From assembly GCA_021464415.1 (NCBI GenBank), contig CM038466.1, forward strand, positions 50,219,356-50,283,355: a DNA stretch of 64,000 nt, written 5' to 3'. Position 1 is the stretch's first letter. Every line of letters begins with the position of its first letter. The translations under genes and the position numbers were made by a program. The notes under the pieces were generated by a model. That model was not told the origin of the DNA, did not search any database, and was given only the letters and a program-made list of their open reading frames with translations. Of this stretch, positions 1 to 11,109 are shown in pieces. This DNA comes from Lonicera japonica. Lineage: Eukaryota > Streptophyta > Magnoliopsida > Dipsacales > Caprifoliaceae.

Positions 1-635
1 TTGTTGGAACCGCAATGGTATAAATAACAGGGCCCTTGCTTGTTAGATTCTCACGACTGTTGGTCATTAAAATAATGCAGAAAATCTTTGTGTTCTAAGC
101 TGACTCCCCTATATGCAAGCGTGGTTGAATTAGGTAAGGTTTAAGGCTCCCTCATGTTTGGCAAGTCTTACGATATACCTCAAGAGCACAGGTACGTGTA
201 AGGACCTTTTGATATACTTCTTGGGTACGTGAGTGTTCTCGTCACTCTATATACCTCGGTAAGTACTTGGCCAAGGAGAGTTGTTCCAGGCGCTTTTGGC
301 TAGTGCAGACCCGCAAGTCCGCGGCCTAGTTACGACTTTGGCCCCGAGGTTGATAGGGTAAGTTCACACTCGCGAAAATGCATGATAAGACGTGAGTGTG
401 TGCGAAATAACAATATGGCAGTTCATTATTGATCAATGCTTTAGGGTTTGTTATGATAATTTACACAATTTTAATTATGAAAAAGATTTTCCTCAGAAAA
501 TTAGCAAATAAAGGTATCAGGGTATCCACCTAGATCGCTTCTATGTTATCCTAAAACTAAGGCTTGCAATCCTATATCTAATAAATAATAGGAATTAAAT
601 TTATGATCCATTATATAAGAGTTTAGTTCTTAGCA
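1..635 (-). other. 5' leader of family B copy 1
   Basis: Non-coding leader between the primer site and the unseen gag. In reverse it aligns with 35334-35970 of the second family B copy. Positions 160-290 hold the conserved leader module with three imperfect GGTATATC-containing repeats, also present in element A at 17025-17160. I see no long open frame. Confidence 0.75.
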
Positions 636-653
636 TCCCCAACAGAGTCGCCA
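636..653 (-). promoter_or_regulatory. primer binding site, tRNA-Arg type (family B copy 1)
   Basis: On the minus strand this reads TGGCGACTCTGTTGGGGA, one base after the LTR end. It is complementary to what I recall as the 3' end of a plant tRNA-Arg, the primer used by Ogre/Tat elements. Near-identical sites follow the other Tat LTRs at 17469-17486, 33954-33971 and 35316-35333. Confidence 0.75.
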
Positions 654-654
654 T

Positions 655-921
655 TGTGAGAATTCGAACCCCCCAACTCTTGAAAAAAATCCTCATTCTC
701 GGTTTTCTTTATTTTGAAGGAAAACGTGTTTTATAGAGTCGCCAATTTGTTTTACAAGAAAACAAACAAAATATCGTACGAAGGATATTTCGAAACGAAC
801 TATCTTTCATATGTTTGAAACCAGAGTTTTAAAATATACTTTGCTAGGGTTCGGGAACTACATTACGAATTGGGAAGGTGTTAGGCACCCAATTCGCCCT
901 TTTGGTCTCTTAATGGATAAC
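655..921 (-). repeat. LTR of family B copy 1, 3' part
   Basis: The 3' portion of the 5' LTR in element sense. It holds the conserved stem-loop around 866-895, the hairpin with a nearby TGGCGACTC motif, and the terminal TTCTCACA (reverse of 655-662). It stops at 921 where element A begins. The last five bases, ATAAC, are the target-site duplication of A. The rest of the LTR resumes at 19003. Confidence 0.85.
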
Positions 922-2414
922 TGTGAGAATCCGCAAATGCGACCCCCGGGTCTCGTCCCCATTTGGTTTGGGCGTCTGAAGCGTCGGAACGGATTCCGTC
1001 GTTCCATTTGCTGGAGTGTTTTTGGTGATTCATATCACATGCCCCTAGGTTCTATTTCTAGATGCAAAGGGGTTCTTTCAGAGTCGCCAGTACGTTTTAC
1101 GAGAAAACGGACAAAATAGTTGTGTAAGAGGAAAGGCTAGAGTTAAGCCTTTCTTTACACGTTTGTCTACGAAACCAGGATTCTTATAGGGTTCGGAAAC
1201 TATATTACGGTTTGGGAAGGTGTTAAGCACCCATTCCGCCCTTTCGGTCTCTAGTGGTCTTATATGTTTATTCTATGTTGAAAAACTTAGATGCTTTTAC
1301 TGACGGTCTACTACTTTCTAAGTGAAAAACCCTAATTCTTGGGAAGAACGGGAAAAGGGATGAAGACCTTTGTGTTCCAAGATCCGATGTTGAGTTTTGA
1401 GAAATGCAAATACAAGTGACAAAAGTTATTTTCTTTAGAGATGGAGTTTCCCGTATTATTTCTCGGATAATGACGATTTTCTCGAGTTTTGACTTGTTTT
1501 GGAAAAAGTTTAGATCTTATAATGGAACTAATTCAATATGGAATTGGAACTCTTGAGGGGAGTTCTACCGGACGTATCACAATCTATGAAACAGATAGGA
1601 TATACCAGGTTTTTAATTCCTAAGTAAGTTTTACCGGTCCAGGTTTTGAAAACAGGATTTTATCCGGATGGTAATGTACTTACTCTTCTAGTTTTGCAAA
1701 TGATTTTATCAGGGTCTTTTGTTTTTAAAACGATAGACTATTTGTAACTTGGCAATAAGTTTATTCAAATAAAACGTGGACAAAACAACATAAATAAAAC
1801 GAGTACACAGATATTTAATGTTAAATACTAGAAGAGACTTTCTTTACCTTTCCGACGAGAATAATAATAAGAAAGAAAATATAATCCGGCGGAGAGATTT
1901 CCGGCGATAATAATCTTTTCCTTCTTCAGATATTTTTGAGAATTCGATTCCAGAGACGGGACACGTCGAGTGTCGGGATAGATTCGATAATTCTTCAGAA
2001 ATAAGACGATAATAGAGAATGCTTGACGAAAAACTAGAAAATCAGATTTTTAAGCTTAGAATTCTTTAATACCCAATTGCTCCTTGAACCCTTGGGGGTG
2101 TTGGCCTATTTATACTGCTCGGGGAATATTGTCGCGCGACACTTCCCCAAAAAGGGCATATGTCGCGCGACAATGTGTCCAATGTCGCGCGACAAACGGC
2201 TGAAGTGATGTTTCTGACAGACTGATGTGTCAGAGAGTGGATGGTCTGGTGTCAGGAGGGATTGTCGCGCGACAATCTCTCTTAAAAAATGGTTTGTTGG
2301 CCAACAAACCCTCTCGGGGTAGTTTCGGGTGCTCGGGTGGGTCCCGGGCCCAAAAACAGTAGTTCTTGAAGGTCGTTAGGGTTCTTGCGGGGGTCACGGA
2401 TCGGGTTGTCTACA
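922..2414 (-). repeat. 3' LTR of element A
   Basis: Begins TGTGAGAATC and ends TGTCTACA on the plus strand. It matches 17488-19002 throughout with scattered substitutions, many at CG dinucleotides, and lacks one short palindromic insert present in the right copy. On the minus strand it carries a TATAAATA box (2107-2114) preceded by four TTGTCGCGCGACAA-type palindromes, and the conserved Tat stem-loop near 1200-1250. Confidence 0.95.
2107..2273 (-). promoter_or_regulatory. LTR promoter of element A (3' copy): TATA box and palindrome array
   Basis: Minus-strand TATAAATA at 2107-2114. Upstream in element sense the core GTCGCGCGAC occurs at 2131-2140, 2162-2171, 2184-2193 and 2264-2273, mostly extended to TTGTCGCGCGACAA. 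The nearest copy is about 16 bp from the TATA box. The same palindrome lies before the TATA boxes of the two antisense genes and was not seen elsewhere in the window. Confidence 0.75.
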
Positions 2415-2447
2415 GACCCTCTCGACTCAAGCTCCTTGCTTGCAAGG
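2415..2447 (-). promoter_or_regulatory. candidate polypurine tract and adjacent hairpin of element A
   Basis: In element sense the bases before the 3' LTR read CGAGAGGGTC, a short purine-rich tract, preceded by the inverted repeat CCTTGC-AA-GCAAGG (2434-2447). Family B copy 2 ends in the same way: TTCTTGC-AA-GCAAGAA, then CGAGAGGGTC, directly before its LTR at 42429. Position and conservation support a plus-strand primer. The hairpin role is inferred. Confidence 0.55.
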
Positions 2448-2559
2448 AATTGAGGCGACTGGAAGAGACCATGATCCATGGCTCCCGCATGAACTCTAAA
2501 GGAGTGTGTGTACGCAGAAAGTGTTCGTGAGCACCTCCGGATAGGGCTTTGTGTTTGGC

Positions 2560-3225
2560 TTTGCCTCCGGAGAGGACTTTTGTTGCCTCATTGCCTCTTT
2601 CGAGGGCTTTCATTTGCTCTACTTGCCTCAGATAAGAGGACTACCATTGCGCTTCAGGTGGGAGGACTACCATTGCTCCACTGTGCCTCTCTGGGAGGGC
2701 TTCGCCTCAGGTGGGAGGACTACCGTTGTTACACTGTGCCTCTCTGGGAGGGCTTTTGATTTTCTCGCCTCAGGTGGGAGGACTACCATTGCGCCTCAGA
2801 TGGGAGGACTACCGTTGCTACACTGTGCCTCTCTCGGGAGGGCTTTTGATCTTCTCGCCTCAGGTGGGAGGACTACCATTGCGCCTCAGATGGGAGGACT
2901 ACCGTTGCTACACCGTGCCTCTCTGGGAGGGCTTTTGATCTGTAAGAAAAGAAATAAAATTGCCTCTGGGAGGGCTTTTCGTGAGTAATTTTGCCTCTGG
3001 CGAGGGCTTGTGTTGGTGATTTGCCTCTAGAGAGGTCTTGTGTTGGTGTTTTGCCTCCGGAGAGGGCTTGTGTTGGTGATTTGCCTCTGGAGAGGGCTTG
3101 TGTTGGTGTTTTGCCTCTGGAGAGGGCTTGTGTTGGTGATTTGCCTCCGGAGAGGGCTTGTGTTGGTGATTTGCCTCCGGAGAGGGCTTGTGTTGGTGAT
3201 TTGCCTCCGGAGAGGTCTTGGTGAA
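2560..3225. repeat. two adjacent minisatellites in the 3' region of element A
   Basis: From about 2560 to 2945 there is a repeat of about 90 bp built from GGTGGGAGGACTACC and CTCTGGGAGGGCTT blocks. From about 2990 to 3225 there are about eight copies of a 30-bp unit containing TTGCCTCCGGAGAGGGCTTG. The 30-bp period is a multiple of three, so several frames stay open on both strands and give decapeptide-repeat frames that I do not regard as genes. Tandem repeats between the last gene and the 3' LTR are a known feature of Ogre elements. Confidence 0.85.
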
Positions 3226-4048
3226 TGTGATCGCCTCTTTTTAGACTGCTAGAATGAGAGAGAAATTTTTGCAAAGGTGAAAAGAGCTTCTCGGGGTCTA
3301 ATCTTTGTCCGGATGTTCGTTTCCCTGTATCTTTCTGAACTTTACTCTTATGTTTTCCTCGAGTAAAGATACTTCTCTCAGAAGGCAGTTTTCGAATTTC
3401 TTTTGTTCTCCGCAGAGCGACGGTCTGAGGATTTCCAAATCATCTCTTCTGTATCATGCTGGAAAGAAAATTTGTTTGAAAGTTCAATCTCTGATCTCTG
3501 TTCTCTTTTTAGTTTTCTCTTTTGGCGGGCCCCACATCGTATTCTATTTTTTGATGCCCTTATTTCTCCCTCTTTTGGGAAAGACTTTTCCTGGCCTTTT
3601 CTGTTTTTTGACCAGGAGTCTTTTTCCTCCCTTTGTCGTGATCAGGAGCCTTACTCACCCAAAACGAAGCCCTGAGCCGATTTTGGCCTAGCTGTCACTT
3701 TTGGTGTGGCTCTCCCTGTCGCTCTGCATTTCTGTTTCTCTCGCTCGCTTTGGGCGCTCATGCGGGTTCCTTCTCTTTTCTACTCTTTCAATTTTTTCTA
3801 TTCCCGTTTTATCTTGCTATTCTGCTTTTTCTCATTTGATGGTTTCGGTCCTTTCTGGGAGATCAGAGACTACTTTAACCGTTTGCATTTCGTTCTAACA
3901 TTTTTCGGAGAGATGATTTGGAAGTCCTTTCCTCGAATTCTCATCCTGGGTGTGCGGTTTTTGGCAATTTTTCGAAAACTGCTTCTCGGAAGTCCTCCTG
4001 CAGGGGATAAAATGAGACAAAGGTCAAAAAATCAGGGGAGGGGGGTGA
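3226..4048. other. spacer upstream of the five-exon antisense gene
   Basis: Pyrimidine-rich DNA between the minisatellites and the antisense promoter. Around 3650-3730 it shares blocks with family B copy 2 near 40360-40430 (a GACAGGGAGAGCCACAC-type motif and GGTGAGTAAGGCTCCTG, in element sense), so this part of the 3' region predates the split of the two families. Open frames here show no recognisable protein. Confidence 0.5.
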
Positions 4049-4103
4049 TTGTCGCGCGACAATGTGGCCATTTGTTGCGTGACAATCCTCTTCACCATAT
4101 AAG
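4049..4103 (+). promoter_or_regulatory. promoter of the five-exon antisense gene
   Basis: Plus-strand TATA-like ATATAA near 4097-4102, about 140 bp before the ATG at 4240. Upstream lie a perfect TTGTCGCGCGACAA (4049-4062) and a degenerate copy, TGTTGCGTGACA, near 4073-4084. The changed bases are CG-to-TG/CA types. The same arrangement precedes the LTR and the 8383 gene TATA boxes. Confidence 0.65.
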
Positions 4104-4239
4104 TCCCTTGCTGAGCTCATTCCACCTCATTCTCTCCTTTCTATTTCTCTCTTTAGCTCTCTTTCTCTCTTCTCTTAAGCGCGGAAGCCCTGCCGCTTTT
4201 TTGTTTTTTCCGACTTTCTCACCACTTTCACATACACCG

Positions 4240-7200
4240 ATGGATCCTGCACAGCTGGATAGATTAGAGGGTGACCAGGATGAGGTGACTTTTACCGACG
4301 CTCAGGGTGTTCTCCGTTGCAGTCCTCATCATGACGACTGGGAGGACCTGGAATGGTATGGCGAGGATGGGGTGGACCGTGGTCGGGCTGTGGTCTACTG
4401 AGACGTTACCCGGGCTGCTCCGGTCCCGGACGTTCCGTGGCTTTTGATTGAGCCTGTTTCTCACGAGATTCGTCGTCGATCTCTGGTATGTCTTCTTTTT
4501 ATTCGTTCGCCTATTCCTGTCATTTCCTGTATGTTATTTAAACCAATGTTAATATGCATATCTGCCTAGAGATAACATCCGATTTAGTGAACACATACTT
4601 TTACTTGTGATACCCTTTTATGTTTTTTTAGAAAATTACATAATGTACCCCCATGACTCTATAACTCTCATAATTACACCAAAATACCCTCTGGTTTGGA
4701 AAATTACATAATTTACCCTTATAACCCTATATCTCTCATAATTACACCAAAGTACCCTCAGGTTTGGAAAATTACATAATTTACCCTCATAACCCTATAT
4801 CTCTCATAATTACACCAAAATATCCTCAGGTTTTGGAAAATTACAAAATTTACCCTCATATCCCTATAACTCTCATAATTACACCAAAATACCCTTAGGT
4901 TTGGAAAATTACATAATTTACCCTCATAACCCTATATCTCTCATAATTTCACCAAAATACCCTAAGGTCTGGAAAATTACATAATTTACCCTCATATCCC
5001 TATAACTCTCATAATTACACCGAAATACCCTCAGGTTTGGAAAATTACATAATTAACCCTCATATCCCTATAACTCTCATAATTACACCAAAATACCCTC
5101 AGGTTTGGAAAATTACATAATTTACCCTCATAACCCTATATCTCTCATAATTTCACCAAAATACCCTCAGGTCTGGAAAATTACATAATTTACCCTCATA
5201 TCCCTATAACTCTCATAATTACACCAAAATACCCTCAGGTTTGGAAAATTACATAATTTACCCTCATATCCATATATCTCTCATAATTACACCAAAGTAT
5301 CCTCCTAATCCTGTACTCGTTCCTTTTGTCCGCAGTGGGTTGGCCGTGGTTGGGGTTCTCCTAACACCATCTCTTTAGAGTGGCGACAGGCACCGGCCCC
5401 TGTCCAGGAGCTGCTTCTTGCGACTCCTTTTGGCTCTCTCTTCGATGCCCTCCTGGAGCGGGTATCTAGGGTAGCTATGTTGGTGTCAGCTCTGGCCTGC
5501 CATTGGTGGGACACCACTCACACTTTTCACTAGAGTTAGGGAGAGATGACGATGACCCCCCTCGACTTGTTTGCTATGACCGGGATTCCTTCAGGAGGGG
5601 TCCCTATACAGATTGATGTCCCCTTGCGTCTGACAACAGAGGGCATCTTTGGTGCATTAGGATGGTTTTCGGAGCGGCGGAGTTCCGGTGATACGATTCA
5701 TCGGGCCGTCTTGGTTACCCGGCTAGCCACGGAGAGAGCCCGACTAGCTGCCTCAGGAGCGCCGATGACCCGTCAGGAGGCGCGCCAGTATGCCCGCGTC
5801 CTTCTTCTACTGACGCTCCACGATTTGTTCGAGGCCCGTGGGGGGGACACGGCCCATCTCTGGTGGCTGCCCTACCTTCGGGACTTCAGCATTATGTTTG
5901 ACTATGATTGGGGTGGTTTTATTCTGGCCGTCCTCTATGACGCTATGGACCAGGTTTCTCGCCACTTAGCCCTGAACCTTAAGGGCTTTTCTCTGCTGTG
6001 GGAGGTATGTACCTTTGTTCCCTTAACCCCGTTCCAATTCTTTACTTTTTACCTGTTGATTATTGCTGATACTTTTTATGTTTCTTCTTCAGAGCTGGTT
6101 TGTGGCGTATACCCGTCTGGGGCGTACCCAGGTGGATCTCCTCGTCGAGAACGAGGATCAGTTTCCCTTTCTTCGCCGATTCATTGCGGGGAACTACAGG
6201 GCTCCTTATGTATACCGGACTCGAGAGACCAGTGCTGCTGCCGTCCATGACCTGCTAGAGGAGTAGGTAAATATTTTAGTATTCTTTCTTTTTAATACAT
6301 AAATGGTAAATAAGATATATAAATAACTGAAATAAAATTTTGTTCTCTTTGTAGATTGAGTGGGGCCCCTGGGGTGATCTGGGTCTCTATTTCGGGTATG
6401 GTCGTGCTCTGACCGCCTCGAGGACTAGCCGGCTTATCCGGGATGAGTACGGCCTTCACTTCTATTTGGGAGAGAGGATTATTCGCCAGCACACACCGGC
6501 CCAGTGGCCTCGAGTTCCACTATTTCCCCCGGTTCTGATGAGGCGGACGGGCGAGATTGATCCAGGTGACGGTGCAGGCCTTGGTGGACGGACTTGGTTT
6601 TCAGACGTTCACTGAGGAGGGAGACTACGCCGCTTTTGCTTGCTCGTTATTTGATGAGGGAGCCGAAGGGGACTCGGGAATGGGTCTTCTATGAGAGATA
6701 CCGGGCGTTGGGAGGTGATCCCCATTACATACGAGGACAGACTCACCTAGCCAGAGCGGTTCCAGGTCACCTGCCACCTGTCCCTGATCAGAGGGACAAC
6801 ATCTTGGATTCCGAGGATGAGGACCCCGAGGGAGAGAGGGACATCCCTGCTGCTGCCGAGGGTGGCGATAGGTCAGGGGGTGAGGGCGGTGATACGACAG
6901 CGGCTCCGGAGCAGTCACCTCAGACGACACCTGTGGAGGAGCGGCGTGCCGAGGGTTTTGAGTTCCCTACCGGCCCTTCTGTATCTCCGGAGGCCCTCTT
7001 TGTTGCTGCTGAGGCTGCCGAGGGGAGAGCGGGTTTTTTTGAGAGGTCCTGGGAGCCTGCGGACCTTGGGGCGGATTACGAGCAGTTCGGGCGGACCCCT
7101 CTTGCTGCGGCGGCTACTCCTTCTAGTGGGGTCCCGCCTTTAAGGGCGACGGCCATGGTGGATCCTCCCGGTGTTCGTACTTACGCCACGCTGACTCCTC

Positions 7201-7920
7201 TTCCGATGACTGCTATGGGGCCTCCAGCCCGATCTCCAGGTTTCGGGGGTTCTTCATCTCGACCTTCCCTGTTCCCGATCTGCGAGGAGGGGAGGTCTAC
7301 TTCTGCTGATGCTCCGGTGGGGCCGTCCATTCCTTGGGTAGATCTACCCCTGTTCCCTAGAGACATTTCTTATGTCGGTGCTAGGTTTGCGTTGATACAC
7401 GGTCCCCGAGTATCCTCTCCCTGAGGATACTTTTGACTACTTGGGGGGTCGCCCTGGTGACGAGGTACTTTTTTCACCTTCTCTTGATTTTAACTGTGCT
7501 TATTTATTCTCTTGACTGTGCTGATTCTCTTGTCTTATGTCTTTTTTTCAGCGGGTGAGTGTACGGGTGGCGGATCTGCGAGCTTGGCACGCCCAGTACC
7601 TATACAGCTGGAACTTGCTCCAGTACGTCGGTCGAGACCCTCCAGCTTATATGCGTGACTACCAGAGGGCCATCGACGTTTTTTTGCGACCGGACGATCC
7701 TCTGACTTCTTCTCGTGCCCGGACGGAGTCCCGGAGGAGTAGCAGTCGGACCTCCAGGCATTCGCGGTCGTCGGTGATCTGTCCTACGGCTCTTGTCCAG
7801 TCGACGGGGCCTTCGCTGGCAGCAGCTCCTTCTACACAGGGCGTCCCAGTGGTTGATCTTACTCCCGAGAAGGGCTCGGGTGAGAGTGGGAGCGTGTCAA
7901 AACGCTCTCGAGTAGATTAG
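4240..7920 (+). pseudogene. antisense gene in element A, plant-mobile-domain-like, five exons (broken)
   Basis: Spliced model on the strand opposite to gag-pol: exons 4240-4485, 5336-6004, 6093-6266, 6355-7464 and 7552-7920. Every junction is GT..AG and every exon is a multiple of three, so all four introns are phase 0; the total is 2568 nt. Exon 2 has an FHxSxGEMTMTPLDL segment resembling the WGExxxTLxD signature of the plant mobile domain (aminotransferase-like, PF10536). Exon 3 has AYTRLGRTQVDLL. Exon 4 has an acidic, Pro/Ser-rich stretch. Exon 5 ends in a basic KRSR tail. Defects: TGA at 4399, TAG at 5531 and 5537, TAG at 6264, a frame change between about 6560 and 6650, and a restoring change near 7400. 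Antisense PMD-type genes are known in Tat elements; their function is not. The family call is by eye only. Confidence 0.7.
4620..5300. repeat. 68-bp minisatellite in intron 1 of the antisense gene
   Basis: About ten head-to-tail copies of an AT-rich unit of 68-69 bp, recognised by TTTGGAAAATTACATAATTT, ACCCTCATA and CTCTCATAATTACACC. It fills nearly all of intron 1 (4486-5335) and leaves the donor GTATGT and the acceptor TTTGTCCGCAG intact. Confidence 0.9.
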
Positions 7921-8265
7921 TTTTTTTTTTCTTTCTGCATTTTTGTTAGTTCAGACATGTATTCATTTTTTAGATGTGCTTTTTAGACAGATTATGTAGT
8001 TTTTGAAAAGCTGTTCTTTTATTGGATTTTATGAAAACCTTTATTTGTGTCTGATGATATATATACTGTTATTCTCTGTCTGTGAAAGATATAAATATAT
8101 ATATATGAGTCAATGATTTATAAGCCATACCTTGTAGTGTAGTGACATTTTAGGTTTTCTGCAAAAAGATCAAAGTGAGGACAAGAATGCATCCAGAAAT
8201 GATTCTTTTGGCAAAAATGACTCTTATGTGAAAGGAAAACAAAAGTAGGGTGGCCCTAAGTGGGT
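7921..8265. other. intergenic spacer between the two antisense genes
   Basis: AT-rich DNA after the stop at 7918-7920, with T-rich runs and ATATAT stretches compatible with a 3' untranslated region and polyadenylation of the five-exon gene. I see no open frame. Confidence 0.4.
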
Positions 8266-8344
8266 TTGTCGCGCGACAATCCCTCCTGGGCATGGGTTTG
8301 TCACGCGACAAACAGGCACAGGACCCTCTTTTTTGCTATAAATA
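8266..8344 (+). promoter_or_regulatory. promoter of the one-exon antisense gene
   Basis: TATAAATA at 8337-8344, about 40 bp before the ATG at 8383. A perfect TTGTCGCGCGACAA lies at 8266-8279 and a copy with one change, TTGTCACGCGACAA, at 8298-8311, 26 bp from the TATA box. Nothing else in this stretch resembles the LTR, so the palindrome is not simply copied LTR sequence. Confidence 0.7.
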
Positions 8345-8382
8345 CACCCATCTTTCTTCCTTCATCTCCACACCTCTCCAAA

Positions 8383-9639
8383 ATGTCTTCTTATCGCACA
8401 AAATATGATTTTTCTTACGTTAATGCCCGAGATGCTCTGCTATCTTCTGAAAATGGTCTGAATTTTGGTGCATTTAGCCCTTTAGCGGGCTGGTGTCATC
8501 GTCCCGTTGATTTTTCCTTTCTGTTAGGTGCTTTGCATTTCTGGAGTCCTGCGGACCATCTCTTCCGCTTTGGACTAGATGAGCTCTGTCCGACTTATGA
8601 GGAGTTCTCCTGGCTGTTGCGTTCTGACGTTCGTCTCCCGATGGCCGTTCCCATGGAAAAAATCGGTCCCCGAGACATGCTAATTGCTCTGTTAGCCATT
8701 CCCCAGGCGGCCTGTGATGGTTTTATTACCGACGGACTCCTTGACCTCCATAAAATGGTGAAATTCTTTCATTGTTACGAAGATAGAGCCTCTTACGGCG
8801 TGGGGCGTACTGCAGCGGCCTTGATCTGCCTTGTCTCTGATATGTTACTAGTAACGGGTTCTTCCCGCGTTGATCCGACTATTTTGAGTTTGATATATCA
8901 TGCTAGAAATGGAGAGTCCATAGTGCCTATTGTTCTTGCATAGACTCTGAACGGTCTAGACGATATTCAAAGGGGGGCTTCGCCCTTTTTCAGGGGAAGT
9001 CTGCGCTTGCTATACATGTGGCTGTTGGAGCGTTTCCGATCGGTGGGCTTCAACGGGGTTCGACTCGACAATCCGACTCATTTCTTCCATCGTCCCCTCT
9101 TTGGTGCTTTGACTATGTCTTCCTCTGATTGGTCGGTGTGGTTTTCGGAGAATTTTCGTGCTATTCGGTGGAACATCCCCTGGTGGAAGTTGAGGGCGAT
9201 GGTGCTTAGTACTGGGGGTCAGAACTATGTTAGGCTCCGTGGGCTCTGGTTCACCTCCTTTTATCTCCCAGGACGTCTTCTTCGGCAGTTCAACGTTCCC
9301 CAGGACATTCCCCTTGGTCTAAACAATTTCTTCTCTAAATCTAAGTTTGTGACCCAGCATGTTTCTTTATCGGTAGAGAGGATGTAGCGTGCTCAACTGA
9401 CTCGTCAATTCAACTATGCCCGTTTCGGTATTACCCGGCCCCTCCGGGCTGACATTATCCGCTCTCGTTGGGGGTCTCCGGAAGGAGAGCTGATTGATGA
9501 TCCCTTCCAAATGGAATGGTTCCGGTTCATGGATTCTGCACCCACAAAGGAGAACATTGTTTTTGCGTACCAGATCCTGGATGAGGCTCGTATTGATTTG
9601 GCCACCGAGGACCCAGCGTGGCCAACCCCTAGGGATTAG
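8383..9639 (+). pseudogene. antisense one-exon gene in element A, plant-mobile-domain/DUF7745-like (two in-frame TAGs)
   Basis: A 419-codon frame from ATG 8383 to TAG 9637, tail-to-tail with integrase and about 225 bp from it. It is interrupted by TAG at 8941 and TAG at 9385 but keeps one frame throughout. The N-terminal half has an AGWCHRPVDFSFLLGALHFW segment, then FRFGLDELCPTYEEFSWLL and RDMLIALL. This pattern (all-alpha, Trp-rich, 'PTxEEF') is typical of plant mobile domain or DUF7745-type proteins found in plant transposons. The middle has FYLPGRLLRQFNVPQDIPLG. Both stops could be single C-to-T or G-to-A changes. The start follows a TATA box and palindrome array. Function is unknown; family assignment is moderate. 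Confidence 0.7.
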
Positions 9640-9756
9640 TTTTTTCTTTATATGCTGTACTTCCTTTGTAACTTCCAGTGTTCTGAACCACTTTCTAATA
9701 ATATATGAAGGACTATTTTATGGGAAATAAGTTTCTTTACAAAGTTAAAACCGAGC

Positions 9757-9850
9757 CTGAAGTCACTTCTCAGGTTGCCTACGTTCCCCTTTTGATTTTT
9801 ACAAAGAACAAAAGTTTGAGTTGGGGCTCAGGTTTACGTAGTTCTTATTT
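9757..9850 (-). other. conserved post-integrase block of Tat elements (element A)
   Basis: In element sense two blocks follow the integrase stop: GAACTACGTAAACCTGAGCC and, about 40 nt later, GGAACGTAGGCAACCTGAG plus AAGTGAC. The second is a variant of the first. Both occur in the same order in family B copy 2 at 38150-38255, although that copy has lost pol. This suggests a conserved non-coding element. Confidence 0.55.
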
Positions 9851-9864
9851 ACACATGTTTATGC

Positions 9865-11109
9865 CTATTGATAATACTTCTTCAGTCGGTCCATGTTGAC
9901 TGGTGAATGTAGTAACTGTCCGTCTAAATCAACGAGTATAGCGGCACCCCCCGTATTAATCTCTTTGACGATATAAGGCCCTGTCCACTTTTGCCCGAAC
10001 TTTCCCCTTGGATCTCTGGCTGGCTCGCGGATTTCTTTCAATACGATGTCATTCTCATTGATACCCCGAATCGTTATTTTCTGGTTAAATGCTCGAGCGA
10101 TTCTCTTCTGATAACCTTGGTGGTGGTACGCGGCTTTCAATCTCTTTTCATCCAGTAGGGCTAGCTCGTTATAACGTGCCTGGACGCACTCCAGTTCATT
10201 GACTTGATTCTCTAGCATTACTCTGAGGGAGGGGACCTCTAACTCAACAGGGAGGACTGCTTCCATCCCGTATGTAAGAGAAAACGGGGTTGCCCCGGTG
10301 GAGACCCTCTCGGTGGTGCGGTATCCCCACAATGCATATGGTAATTTCTCTGGCTAGTCCCGGCAGGTGTCGGTCATCTTACTTAGGATATTCTTCAGAT
10401 TCTTGTTGGCGGATTCAACTGTCCCATTGGTTTGTGGTCTATACGGCGAAGATTTGTGTCGGGTAATATCGTATTCCTCCATAACTGTATTGGCTTCTCC
10501 TTCGAAGTGAGGGCCATTATCTGAGACGATCTCATGTGGGACCCCATACTGGCAGATGATGTTCCGTCGGATAAATCGGGCGACTTTTCTAGCATCGATG
10601 GTTTGGAACGAATCGGCTTCCACCCATTTGGTGAAGTAGTCGATGGCCACTAGTATAAATTCATGGCCGTTGCTGGCTTTGGGTGAAATCTTCCCGATGA
10701 TGTCAATTCCCCAAGTCGCGAAAGGCCAGGGAGCAGTCATGTTGTACAGCTCTTTTGGTGGAAGTTTCTGAGATTTAGCATAGATTTGGCATTTGTGGCA
10801 ATGGCGTACGTGATTAACGCAGTCGTTCTGCAGGGTAGACAAGTAATAGCCTTATCTGATGATCTTGCGGGCAAGTGTATGTCCGCTCATGTGAGGTCCA
10901 CAGTCGCCCCCATGTATCTGATCTATTACTTTGAGGGACTCTTCTTCTGCGAGACATTGGAGATGGGTCCCGTCGTAGTTCTTCTTATATAGCCTGCCGG
11001 CACAAAGTATGAACCCTGATGCTAATCTCCTGAGTGTGACCCGTGTTTTCTTGTCTGTTTGCTCGGATACTGGTGTTTTTTCAACAGGTTCCAGATATCG
11101 TAAAACCAA
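9865..11109 (-). pseudogene. integrase of element A (stops at 10852 and 10354)
   Basis: One frame with three open pieces: 11109-10852, 10842-10354 and 10332-9865. The middle piece has the CHKCQ half of an HHCC zinc finger, then the catalytic triad in WGIDIIG, SDNGPHF and VESANKN. The last piece has ALWGYRTT, SLTYGMEAVLP, and the KFGQKWTGPYIVKEI segment typical of Tat integrase C-termini, ending LKKYYQ. The TAA at 10852 and TAG at 10354 each look like one transition; at 10354 TAG replaces an expected Trp codon in RD-PEKLPYAL. The frame differs from the RT frame, with a shift near 11060-11080. It would insert the element cDNA if intact; it is inactive as written. Confidence 0.9.

Noticed and set aside
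2873..3274. Minus-strand frame with repeated ALSGGKSPTQ decapeptides, and plus-strand counterparts
   Set aside because: It is a by-product of a 30-bp tandem repeat being open in several frames; no start context, domain or conservation supports a gene.
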